The notes beneath the pieces were generated by a model, which was given only the letters and a program-made list of their open reading frames with translations, was not told the origin of the DNA and made no database searches. Made by a program: the position numbers and the translations under genes. Source: Gammaproteobacteria bacterium (GTDB taxonomy: Bacteria > Pseudomonadota > Gammaproteobacteria > Enterobacterales > Alteromonadaceae). From it: 6,053 bases of DNA. Positions 1 through 6,053 of the stretch are shown one piece after another. The first letter of the stretch is position 1; each line of letters opens with the position of its first letter. Location of the stretch: assembly GCA_023481025.1 (NCBI GenBank), contig JAMCWV010000169.1, positions 1 to 6,053 on the forward strand, written 5' to 3'.

Positions 1-58
1 CGATGCATAAAAACTCCTAAGCAAGTCGAAGGGTACATCTTACCATGGCGCAGAAAAG

Positions 59-94
59 AAAGGAGCTAAACTCCGCGAAGAGTTCAGCTCCTTT
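59..94 (-). terminator. Rho-independent terminator after the abgT-family gene
   Basis: A long hairpin is seen: AAAGGAGCT (59-67) pairs with AGCTCCTTT (86-94), and AACTC (69-73) pairs with GAGTT (80-84), around a 6-base loop. Positions 68 and 85 are A and C on the plus strand, a mismatch, but U and G in a minus-strand transcript, a wobble pair. The minus-strand RNA therefore forms an unbroken stem of 15 pairs, followed by a U-rich tract (complement of 51-60). It lies 38 bases past the abgT-family stop codon. The plus strand also has a T run (92-96), so it may work in both directions for an unseen gene to the left. Confidence 0.82.
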
Positions 95-132
95 TTGTAT
101 AACTTTTAACCAGAGGTTATAAGGTGCTGCAA

Positions 133-1673
133 TTAACCGGCTGGATAAATGTAGTTGGCTTGCACACCAAGTGGAATACCGATCATCCAGTAGAGGAGGA
201 GGAAGATAGTCCAAATGACACCTAAGGCCACACTGTACGGCAACATCATCGATACCAGGGTACCGATACCTGTGCTCTTCACATAGCGTTGACAGTAAAC
301 AACAACTAATGGGAAGTATGGTAGCAGTGGCGTAATGATATTACTGACCGAGTCACCGACACGGTAAGCGGCCTGAGTTAAATCAGGTGAGATACCTAAT
401 TGCATCAGCATGGGCACAAAGATTGGTGAAATCAATAACCATTTCGCGCTCGCAGAGCCGACGAACAGGTTAATAATCGCCACCAACATGATAATACCAA
501 CCAGTGTCACTGGACCTGGTACGGCCATGGCTTGCAGGAAGTTGGCGCCTTTCATTGCCAGCAGAATACCGAGGTTCGAATCGCCGAACGCTTTAATAAA
601 GAGCGCACAGAAGAATGCCATGACCAGATAGTAGGCCATGGTTTCCATGGTCTTCGACATCGCCATAATGACGTCTTTTGACTCTTTAAAGGTTCCGGCG
701 ACGAAGCCGTGGACGATACCCGGTACCCAGAATAATAGGAAGATAATCGGTACGATCGACTGCATCAATGGTGCATCGAACGCAGCAATCTCACCGTTTG
801 GTGCGCGTAACGCTGACGATTCTGGCCAAGTTGCAGCCACGAGTGCAGCGATACCGGCAATCATGGTCAAGCCACCAAAACCAAATGCTTTGCGATCTTG
901 TGGCGAAACTTCTTCGATCTTCGGCATTTCTTCTGGATCGCCGTCGATTTGGGTGCTTTTTAAGCGTGGCTCGATAACCTTATCGGTTAGATACCAACCG
1001 ACGAGGACAACTACGATGCTCGACGCTGCAGTGAAGTACCAGTTATTTAACGGGTTCAGCAAAATGGTTGAGTCATAGAGACGCGCAGCTTCTTGGGTAA
1101 TCCCTTGCAGCATTGGGTCAATGGCGCTCGGTACAAAGTTCGCCGAGAAACCACCCGACACACCAGCAAATGCAGCAGCGATACCGGCGAGAGGGTGACG
1201 TCCGGCTGCGTAGAAGATAATACCACCAAGTGGAATAACCAATACGTAACCTGCGTCTACTGCCGTGTGACTGACAATCGCAACTAAGATCAGAATAGGT
1301 GTGAGGAGAAACTTAGCAGTGTAATACCGACATTGATAAAGCCGCTGCGTTCTGCAACACCGATACCGAGCATAGCCACCAAGACCACGCCTAATGGCGC
1401 GAACGAGGTGAACGTCGTCACCATGGTGGCAAGGAAGTTGGCCAATGCACCTGGTGCTAGCAGGTTATTGACGACAATTTCGTTACCAGTGCGTGGGTCT
1501 ATTTCGCTGTAACTGAATTGGGCAAAAATTAAGCTCAGAATCCAGACAATAACTAACAAACCAGCGAACATCACTGCTGGATCAGGAAGTTTATTGCCGA
1601 TGACTTCGATTTTATTGAGTAAACGGTTGAGCAGACCGTTTTCTGTATCCTTGACTTGATCGTCAGCGCTCAT
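133..1673 (-). pseudogene. AbgT-family transporter, frame-disrupted
   Basis: The family comprises inner-membrane transporters named after E. coli AbgT, which takes up p-aminobenzoyl-glutamate; some relatives (MtrF, YdaH) are reported to export sulfonamides. The 5' part starts at ATG 1673 behind GGGGA (1680-1684, 6-base spacing) and encodes a soluble N-terminus, a first membrane segment (VMFAGLLVIVWIL) and the family stretch GIGVAERSGF, then runs into TGA at 1290. From about 1320 the homologous protein continues in another frame (TAKFLLTPILILVAIVSHTAVDAGYVLVIP in outline) to TAA at 133. It includes AGRHPLAG, TDKVIEPRL, GSASAKW, PIFVPMLM and YRVGDS, which are family landmarks. The span is 1541 bases, so one net base must be added to restore a single frame, giving a protein slightly over 510 residues, normal for the family. 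No other lesion is visible and both halves are well preserved, so inactivation looks recent. The downstream piece could be started internally (TTG 1242) but would lack the N-terminal membrane segments. Programmed frameshifting or a sequence error are less likely alternatives. Confidence 0.88.
1290..1320 (-). other. Frame-disruption site in the abgT-family gene
   Basis: On the minus strand the first frame reads GITLL, leaves homology at the next codon and stops at TGA 1292-1290. The correct downstream frame reads TAKFLLTP over the same bases. The 7-mer ACTGCTA (1320-1314) is shared: it ends the good part of the first frame and begins the good part of the second. From memory, E. coli AbgT has 33 residues from AER to the residue before the conserved SH; here the shortest join gives 28. 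A loss of 16 bases between two ACTGCTA copies would explain both the frame change and the shortening. The overlap is seen; the deletion model is inferred. Confidence 0.7.
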
Positions 1674-1684
1674 AACATGTCCCC

Positions 1685-1696
1685 GTGGTTAACCAC
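1685..1696. promoter_or_regulatory. 12-base perfect palindrome, possible operator
   Basis: GTGGTTAACCAC is a perfect palindrome immediately upstream of the GGGGA ribosome binding site of the abgT-family gene. Its position in the 5' leader would suit a dimeric repressor site, or a short RNA hairpin (GUGG/CCAC around UUAA) next to the binding site. No regulator is identified, and a single 12-base palindrome can occur by chance. Confidence 0.35.
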
Positions 1697-1722
1697 TGTT
1701 TTTGTTGTGTTTATTGGCGTGA

Positions 1723-1782
1723 GCTCGAGAAATCCAGCAGCATAAATGGCGACTTAGCGCACGTTTTGACTGCTTCTCGAGC
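1723..1782. repeat. Spaced inverted repeat GCTCGAGAA / TTCTCGAGC
   Basis: GCTCGAGAA (1723-1731) and its exact reverse complement TTCTCGAGC (1774-1782) are separated by 42 bases in the leader region of the abgT-family gene. Each arm contains the self-complementary core CTCGAG. The centres lie 51 bases apart, close to five helical turns, which could allow two dimers to bind the same face of the DNA. Function is unknown. Confidence 0.4.
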
Positions 1783-1988
1783 AAAAATCGCATTTAGCAT
1801 ACATCCTTAAAGCGTGGATCGGTAGCCTTGTTGACTGCGAAATTACGAATCAGCAAATTTTTTTACTGAAATAGTCGTATTTGCGCGCTGTTTTATCGTA
1901 TTCAAGGCGCTTAAAACTGCCCTCGCGGCAAGAAATGTGTAAGATAAATGCAATTCAAAAATTATAGATACTTCAACAAGGGTTCCCT

Positions 1989-4445
1989 ATGCGAATTTCA
2001 GGTTCACACTATTCATTGCGCGGTGTTGCCTTGGCTTTGGCCGCAACCGGATTATTTACCTCCTCAGCGGTGTTAGCGGCTGATATCGAAATTAATCAAC
2101 AAGACGTGCGCGTGCATCCTGTGCAAGTGCAGGTCAGCGACTCGGACCAAGCCGATGCGTTGCGTGACAGCTTGGTTAGACCATGGCTGGCCAACTATAG
2201 CGCCAGCGAGGCGACACTGGCGCACGGCGTCAATAGTGAAAGTAGTGTGCTGCGCTTACCGCTAAGCGTTGACCGCTTTACGCGTGGCACGATCGCTGTG
2301 AGTGGTGCAAAACACGCATCCGTCTACCTGAATGGCAGCCGTGTTGCAAATGGCCGCGATAGTGTTGAACTGAACTTGCAAACGGGTGACCACAAGTTAG
2401 TCATTCTGGTTGAAGGCGTAGAAGACTGGTCTACTTTTGGTCTGAAGTGGCAGGGCAAAGCGGAACATGACTCAGTGGCGACACAATGGCCAACAGATTG
2501 GCGTTTAAGCGAACAAGCCATGTTCGATGCACCGACTGTCGGCGGCTTAGACTTGTCAGCTGACGGTCGTTATTTGGTCTGGCGTGAGAGTGCTTATACG
2601 CCGACAACCGGAAATACCGCGCAGAACGAACTCGTCATCAAAGACTTAAGCAATAACCGTGTGGTGTATCGCTGGCAGAACGCCAATGCCGGGCAATTTA
2701 GTTGGCACCCAACTGCTCACCAAGTTGCTTATATTAGTGGCAATAAAATTGAAGTTTTAGACCTAACGGATCTGAGCGTGCAAACCCTGACAGCAGAGCA
2801 ACGTGGTATGTCGGGCTTACGTTGGTTAAACGACGGTACGTTAGTGTTTAATTGGACCAAGTCTGCAGAAAATGACTCAGGTCTTAGCAAGCGTTATCAA
2901 GCGTTGGAAGACCGTTGGTCAAGCTTCCGAAATGTGTCGCAAATTTATTCATTAAATGTTGCGACGGGCGCCATTCAACAGCATACCTTTGGTGGTTCTG
3001 GCCATAGTCTGAACGATACCCACCGTGATGGTGAACGGATGTTGGTCAGTACGCGTTTGGTCGACTACGCCGCGCCGCCGCACTTTGCTGTCAAACTTTT
3101 GGAAGTCAACGCTGCGAGTGGAGAGCAACGTGATCTGGGTACTCATAGAACGTTTAACCAAGCGGTGTATGGGGAAGAGGGCATTTATGTTGTTGCCGGT
3201 CCTGAGTTTGCTGAGCATGCCGGACGCGACCCGCGCTTAAGCGATGACCTACTGACGAACAACTATGACGGACAGCTCTATCGTTTAGATGCCAACTTAA
3301 ATGTGACCGCCTTGAGTCGTCAATTTGATCCAGCCATCAGTAGCGTAAGTGTGCTTGGCAATAATCAATTGTTACTGCGCGTAACGGAGCGAGATGGGAC
3401 GCAACTGTATCGATTTGATCCGCGCAACGAGCGCTTTATTCGAGTGAGCACGGATATTGAAGTGGTTGCAAATGTCACCCACAGCCAGTCTGCCTTACCA
3501 ACACTTGTGATAGCTGGCAGCGGTGCAACATCGCCACAAAAAGTCGTTCGTTTGAATTTGCAAGAAGGTCGGTTAACGACCCTTTGGGACAGTGCAGAGA
3601 CAGCGTTCCACGCACACAACATTACACCGGTTGAAGAGTGGAACTTTACCAACCGTCATGGCGACGATATTCACGGTCGCGTTTATTACCCGCACAACTT
3701 CGATCCGGAGCAAAAATATCCAGCGCTGGTTTATTACTATGGTGGCACAACGCCAGTGCAGCGTGGTTTTACCGGTCGTTATCCATTTAACTTGTGGGCC
3801 CACCAAGGTTATGTGGTGTACGTGCTACAACCAACGGGCGCAATTGGCTACGGGCAAGAGTTCTCAGCGCGCCATGTGAACGCTTGGGGTGAATACACAG
3901 CCGAAGATATTATCCAGGGCACCCAGGAATTTCTTGCTGCGCATCCGTTTGTTGACGCCGAGCGTGTTGGTCACTTAGGCGCGTCTTACGGTGGTTTCAT
4001 GACCATGCTACTAGCGACCATGACGGATATTTTCTCAGCGTCAATGTCGCATGCGGGTATTTCGAATATCACCTCGTATTGGGGCCATGGCTGGTGGGGC
4101 TTTCTATATTCAGGCGAAGCCAGCAAAGGTAGCTTCCCTTGGAATAACGCTGAGCTTTACTCGCAACAGAGTCCGGTGTTCCATGCTGACAAAGTGACAG
4201 CGCCAATGCTGCTGATTCACGGTGATGCGGACACGAACGTGCCGCCGGGTGAAAGCCACATTATGTATACCGCGCTGAAGCTTTTGGATAAGGAAGTGGA
4301 GCTGGTCGAGTATAAAGGCCAGGATCATCACATTATTGGTCGTGACGCACGTTTCCATTGGTGGGCGACCTACATGGCTTGGTTTGATAAGCACTTGAAA
4401 GACCAGCCAGAATGGTGGGACTACTTGTATCCAGAGAAGAACTAA
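1989..4445 (+). CDS. Secreted S9 family (prolyl oligopeptidase/DPP-like) serine peptidase
   Basis: This 818-residue protein is predicted to be an exported peptidase acting on peptides in the periplasm or outside the cell. The start ATG has AAGGG (1978-1982) 6 bases upstream. Residues 1-30 are a Sec signal peptide (positively charged start, hydrophobic core, VLA before the likely cut at 30/31). Residues about 31-160 form a beta-rich region of uncertain identity. About 175-545 are the degenerate beta-propeller of S9 enzymes, with WD-like strands such as SADGRYLVW near 190. From about 548 comes the alpha/beta hydrolase domain: YYYGG (582-586) in the oxyanion-hole region, PTGAIGYGQEF, the nucleophile elbow GASYGG with Ser666, HGDADTNVPP with probable catalytic Asp748, and GQDHH with probable His780. 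The triad is complete in the expected order. No lipobox, C-terminal membrane anchor or GlyGly-CTERM is present; it ends WWDYLYPEKN. The rhombosortase gene follows after 3 bases. Whether it is a dipeptidyl peptidase, acylaminoacyl peptidase or oligopeptidase cannot be told; the paired-Glu motif typical of DPP4 was not clearly seen. Confidence 0.95.
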   Translation: MRISGSHYSLRGVALALAATGLFTSSAVLAADIEINQQDVRVHPVQVQVSDSDQADALRDSLVRPWLANYSASEATLAHGVNSESSVLRLPLSVDRFTRGTIAVSGAKHASVYLNGSRVANGRDSVELNLQTGDHKLVILVEGVEDWSTFGLKWQGKAEHDSVATQWPTDWRLSEQAMFDAPTVGGLDLSADGRYLVWRESAYTPTTGNTAQNELVIKDLSNNRVVYRWQNANAGQFSWHPTAHQVAYISGNKIEVLDLTDLSVQTLTAEQRGMSGLRWLNDGTLVFNWTKSAENDSGLSKRYQALEDRWSSFRNVSQIYSLNVATGAIQQHTFGGSGHSLNDTHRDGERMLVSTRLVDYAAPPHFAVKLLEVNAASGEQRDLGTHRTFNQAVYGEEGIYVVAGPEFAEHAGRDPRLSDDLLTNNYDGQLYRLDANLNVTALSRQFDPAISSVSVLGNNQLLLRVTERDGTQLYRFDPRNERFIRVSTDIEVVANVTHSQSALPTLVIAGSGATSPQKVVRLNLQEGRLTTLWDSAETAFHAHNITPVEEWNFTNRHGDDIHGRVYYPHNFDPEQKYPALVYYYGGTTPVQRGFTGRYPFNLWAHQGYVVYVLQPTGAIGYGQEFSARHVNAWGEYTAEDIIQGTQEFLAAHPFVDAERVGHLGASYGGFMTMLLATMTDIFSASMSHAGISNITSYWGHGWWGFLYSGEASKGSFPWNNAELYSQQSPVFHADKVTAPMLLIHGDADTNVPPGESHIMYTALKLLDKEVELVEYKGQDHHIIGRDARFHWWATYMAWFDKHLKDQPEWWDYLYPEKN

Positions 4446-4448
4446 GCC

Positions 4449-5063
4449 GTGATTCATTTGCCACTTGAACGGCAATATCTAGTACCAGCAGCGATGATGT
4501 CATTGCTGCTGGTTCTTTTTTATAGTCTACCGGACGCAGCTCACGAATTGCTTAGCTATCAAAGCGACTTGATAGCAGCGGGTGAGTGGTGGCGTTTGTT
4601 TAGTGGTCAACTGCTGCACTTTGAATTGTCACATTTAGGTCTAAACGTTGCCGGTATTTGGGTCATGTATTTGCTTTTTGCCGAGCATGCTGCGAGCTGG
4701 CGCTATGCCATTTTGATCGGGTCGCTGACGCTAATGATCGGCATCGCTATGTATTGTTTTGCGCCAGATATGCAGTACTACGTTGGTTTTTCAGCGGTAC
4801 TCTACGGCATCTTTGCTTGGGGTGCTTGCCTTGATATACAGCGTAAAATTCGGCTTGGTTATCTATTGCTCTTTGGGATGGTGGCGAAAGTAAGTTGGGA
4901 AATGTGGCAGGGGCCGATCGCCATTGGCGCCGCAGACACCAGTGGTCTTGCTGTTGCGGCGCACTTTTGGGGCGTTGTTAGTGGGATTATTGTCGCTCTA
5001 GTGTGGATTGTGTTGCGCCGTCATCGGCAACACAAACGCCATTCTCCAACTTGGGTTGAATAG
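4449..5063 (+). CDS. rrtA: Rhombosortase-type rhomboid intramembrane serine protease
   Basis: This 204-residue protein has about six membrane segments (roughly 11-28, 61-79, 84-104, 111-130, 136-153, 168-189) and a basic tail (RRHRQHKRH). The rhomboid signature is intact: GEWWRLFSGQLLH, then H57, H62 and N66 spaced as H145, H150 and N154 of GlpG; the nucleophile in GFS (Ser115); and the catalytic His172 in AHFWG. The compact six-helix form and the WWRLFSGQLLHFELSHLGLN pattern fit rhombosortase, which cleaves the C-terminal GlyGly-CTERM anchor of secreted proteins at the inner membrane. The start is GTG, 3 bases after the peptidase stop; only a weak purine-rich stretch (4434-4440) precedes it, so translation is probably coupled to the upstream gene. 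Starting at the later ATG pair (codons 16-17) would truncate the first helix. The last 25 codons overlap the convergent lipoprotein gene. The alternative is an ordinary short rhomboid; no substrate is encoded in the window. Confidence 0.85.
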   Translation: MIHLPLERQYLVPAAMMSLLLVLFYSLPDAAHELLSYQSDLIAAGEWWRLFSGQLLHFELSHLGLNVAGIWVMYLLFAEHAASWRYAILIGSLTLMIGIAMYCFAPDMQYYVGFSAVLYGIFAWGACLDIQRKIRLGYLLLFGMVAKVSWEMWQGPIAIGAADTSGLAVAAHFWGVVSGIIVALVWIVLRRHRQHKRHSPTWVE

Positions 5064-5457
5064 GGGCCAAAACAGCACAGTCTGAAATTAAACCTTCCTG
5101 CTGATTGTAGCGATCAGTTAAGCGGTTATACTCGTCGACAAGGGGTAACAGCTGCGCTTCATCGGTCACTTCGCGCGAATAAATAAGCCATGCACTGGGC
5201 CCACCACAAGGTTTACTACCGAAAGCCACAACTTGGCAGGACGCTTCCGAGCTGGCAGTTGGTGTGGCGACCAAACGCTGGATTGTTTCGTTTAATTGCT
5301 GCAGTTGCTCACTCGTGATTCTGTTTACTTCGGATTCCTCGCGCACTTCGGTCACCTCTTCTTGCTGCTCATTTGCTGGCATTTGCTCGCTACATGCCAT
5401 CAAACTTAGTGTAGCGATCGCACTGATAAGTAATCCAAAACTCTTGTTCCAACGCAT
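4987..5457 (-). CDS. Small outer-membrane lipoprotein with four conserved cysteines (downstream copy)
   Basis: No function is recognised. The 156-residue protein begins with a lipoprotein signal (MRWNKSFGLL start, lipobox L19-M20-A21-C22); Ser after the lipid-bearing Cys predicts outer-membrane sorting. An acidic linker (about 23-45, EQQEEVTEVREESEV) leads to a globular part with LVATP (62-66) and cysteines at 74, 84, 127 and 142, including CGGPSAWLIYS and SDCA. The cysteines probably form two disulfides in an oxidising compartment. It is a paralogue of the gene just upstream, in which the four cysteines have identical spacing. An in-frame upstream extension to 5556 is rejected, because the signal peptide and ribosome binding site place the start at ATG 5457 (or 5460). 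The 23-base gap to the upstream stop indicates one operon. The 3' end, including a tail of 14 residues after the last Cys, lies inside the convergent rhombosortase gene. Confidence 0.85.
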   Translation of the reverse strand: MRWNKSFGLLISAIATLSLMACSEQMPANEQQEEVTEVREESEVNRITSEQLQQLNETIQRLVATPTASSEASCQVVAFGSKPCGGPSAWLIYSREVTDEAQLLPLVDEYNRLTDRYNQQEGLISDCAVLAPIQPKLENGVCVADDGATQSTLERQ

Positions 5458-5463
5458 CATGTT

Positions 5464-5469
5464 CTCCTT
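5464..5469 (-). promoter_or_regulatory. Ribosome binding site AAGGAG fixing the downstream lipoprotein start
   Basis: Minus-strand AAGGAG is followed by AAC and then two adjacent ATG codons (5460-5458 and 5457-5455). Spacing is 3 bases to the first and 6 to the second, so the second ATG is preferred. The site rules out the longer reading frame that begins near 5556. Confidence 0.8.
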
Positions 5470-5480
5470 GCCGATGTAAA

Positions 5481-5924
5481 TTACTCCACTGCTAGTGTGG
5501 TTGCAGCACAGATACCTGCTCGCACCGTCAATTGGATCTGTTGTAGTTCGGCGCAATCGGATACGGCTGCGACTGATGATTTGTATAAGGCATCAACTTC
5601 ATTATAGTCGTTCACAAGTTGCGTGAGTGTTTGACTGTCTGTGATCTCGGTTGAATAGACCAACCAACTTGCTGCGCCACCGCATGCATTGACACCAAAC
5701 TCGAGCGCACGACACTGGTCTGGATGATCAGCAAAAGGCGTTGCAACGAGGGTAAAGATTTCCGCAGCGAGCGTACTGCGTTGCTCTTGGATAGTTTCCG
5801 CATTGAGCTGACTCGGTTCTTCGAGTTCCGTTACGATTTCCTGTTCCGGAGCGGGCGCACAGGCCGTTAGCAAAAGAATGGCCGTGGCTAACGTCAGAGC
5901 AGGTTGCAGCATGTTTTTCATCAT
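5481..5924 (-). CDS. Small outer-membrane lipoprotein with four conserved cysteines (upstream copy)
   Basis: This 147-residue protein of unknown function is the first gene of a two-gene lipoprotein operon. ATG 5924 is preceded by AAGGA (5936-5932) with 7-base spacing; an ATG directly after it is less well placed. The signal peptide ends in lipobox L19-T20-A21-C22, and Ala after the Cys predicts outer-membrane sorting. A Pro/Glu-rich linker (about 23-38) is followed by LVATP (59-63) and cysteines at 71, 81, 124 and 139, within FGVNACGG, ASWLVYS and SDCAELQQIQ. Between the first and last of these, the two paralogues align without a gap, with about 28 identities in 69 positions by eye. The pattern C-x-x-x-x-FG-x-x-x-CGG followed by W-L-x-YS is reminiscent of uncharacterised secreted proteins, but I cannot name a family. 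No clear promoter was found in the short leader behind the upstream terminator. Confidence 0.88.
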   Translation of the reverse strand: MMKNMLQPALTLATAILLLTACAPAPEQEIVTELEEPSQLNAETIQEQRSTLAAEIFTLVATPFADHPDQCRALEFGVNACGGAASWLVYSTEITDSQTLTQLVNDYNEVDALYKSSVAAVSDCAELQQIQLTVRAGICAATTLAVE

Positions 5925-5971
5925 TTTTTCTTCCTTGTCGTCATTGTCTCATTCAAGGTTTACCTGAATAA

Positions 5972-5993
5972 AAAGGGGCTCGCAAGCCCCTTT
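5972..5993 (-). terminator. Rho-independent terminator of the gene at the right edge
   Basis: AAAGGGGCT (5972-5980) pairs with AGCCCCTTT (5985-5993) around a 4-base loop. In the minus direction the stem runs into TTTTTATT, a good U tract; in the plus direction the run is only TTTATT. It sits about 35 bases after the stop codon of the partial minus-strand gene and about 48 bases before the start of the lipoprotein operon, so it should end the former and isolate the latter. Confidence 0.85.
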
Positions 5994-6002
5994 ATTCGTC
6001 TT

Positions 6003-6031
6003 TACTTAAATTGTACTTAAAGTGTACTTAA
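6003..6031. repeat. Three copies of TACTTAA at 11-base period
   Basis: TACTTAA occurs at 6003-6009, 6014-6020 and 6025-6031, each 11 bases apart, within near-identical 11-mers. On the minus strand each copy is TTAAGTA and carries a TAA. Because 11 is not a multiple of 3, the three TAA codons fall in all three reading frames, directly after the end of the edge gene. It may be a small tandem duplication of the stop-codon region. Confidence 0.6.
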
Positions 6032-6053
6032 GCAACTTTCACCATTTTACGGC
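6028..6053 (-). CDS. C-terminal end of an unidentified gene (partial)
   Basis: All three minus-strand frames close between 6049 and 6028. The favoured frame ends RKMVKVA then TAA at 6030-6028, because it runs longest and lies just ahead of the stop-rich repeat and the terminator. An alternative frame would end AVKW at TGA 6041-6039. Too little is present to name the product. The strong terminator shows that a transcribed minus-strand gene enters here. Confidence 0.45.

Larger units (their letters stand above)
1674..1988. other. Divergent intergenic region (315 bases)
   Basis: This stretch separates the start of the minus-strand abgT-family gene from the start of the plus-strand S9 peptidase gene, so it should hold both promoters. 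The side near the peptidase is AT-rich. Weak plus-strand -10-like elements are TAAGAT (1940-1945) and TATAGA (1963-1968), but neither has a good -35 at 16-18 bases. TTGACT (1831-1836) resembles a -35 but lacks a partner. No ORF with a ribosome binding site, tRNA or riboswitch was recognised. The palindrome and inverted repeat within it are listed separately. Confidence 0.6.

Noticed and set aside
1..69. Open plus-strand frame from the left edge, ending at TAA 67-69
   Set aside because: Its stop would fall inside the terminator stem and the peptide is not recognisable. Another frame stops at 8-10, which could equally be a gene end; neither can be supported.
410..1078. Plus-strand ORFs opposite the abgT-family gene (410-631, 638-1078, 768-977)
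   Set aside because: They are antisense to strongly conserved transporter codons, lack ribosome binding sites and recognisable domains, and are shadow frames.
1242..1290. Programmed frameshift allowing expression of the split transporter
   Set aside because: No slippery heptamer or stimulating structure was seen at the junction, and the apparent loss of about 5 residues favours a deletion.
1831..1859. TTGACT as the -35 of a plus-strand sigma-70 promoter
   Set aside because: The bases at the expected -10 position (CAAATT) match poorly, and it lies about 150 bases from the peptidase start.
4400..4445. GlyGly-CTERM sorting tail on the S9 peptidase
   Set aside because: The C-terminus has no Gly-Gly motif, no hydrophobic helix and no terminal basic cluster.
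4110..4475. Minus-strand ORF of 121 codons across the end of the peptidase gene
   Set aside because: It lies opposite the conserved S9 catalytic region, has no domain and reads as a shadow frame.
5458..5556. N-terminal extension of the downstream lipoprotein gene to 5556
   Set aside because: The extension would bury the lipoprotein signal peptide inside the protein, overlaps the end of the upstream paralogue and ignores the AAGGAG site.

Overview
The window looks like chromosomal DNA from a marine gammaproteobacterium. The AbgT transporter, the secreted S9 peptidase and the rhombosortase are most like those of Alteromonadales, perhaps Idiomarina or Pseudidiomarina. This assignment rests on protein resemblance recalled from memory, not on a search. 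No mobile element, CRISPR array, tRNA or rRNA was seen.

Layout, left to right: (1) a hairpin terminator at 59-94; (2) an AbgT-family transporter gene on the minus strand (133-1673), broken by a frame disruption near 1314-1320, so best read as a pseudogene; (3) a 315-base divergent intergenic region (1674-1988) with a 12-base palindrome and a spaced 9-base inverted repeat; (4) a plus-strand pair of a signal-peptide-bearing S9 serine peptidase (1989-4445) and, 3 bases on, a rhombosortase-type intramembrane protease starting at GTG (4449-5063); (5) a minus-strand pair of tandem paralogous small lipoproteins (5924-5481, then 5457-4987) sharing four conserved cysteines, the second overlapping the end of the rhombosortase gene tail to tail by 77 bases; (6) a terminator (5972-5993), a three-copy 11-base-period repeat and the last codons of another minus-strand gene at the right edge.

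The common theme is the cell envelope. The S9 peptidase is exported. The rhombosortase is expected to process C-terminal GlyGly-CTERM anchors of secreted proteins in the inner membrane. The two lipoproteins are predicted to go to the outer membrane. The adjacency of peptidase and rhombosortase suggests co-transcription, but the peptidase has no GlyGly-CTERM tail, so it does not look like the substrate of its neighbour. The most noteworthy points are the transporter lesion, which fits a 16-base deletion between 7-base direct repeats, and the tandem lipoproteins of unknown function. I found no convincing evidence of a wholly new multi-gene system.
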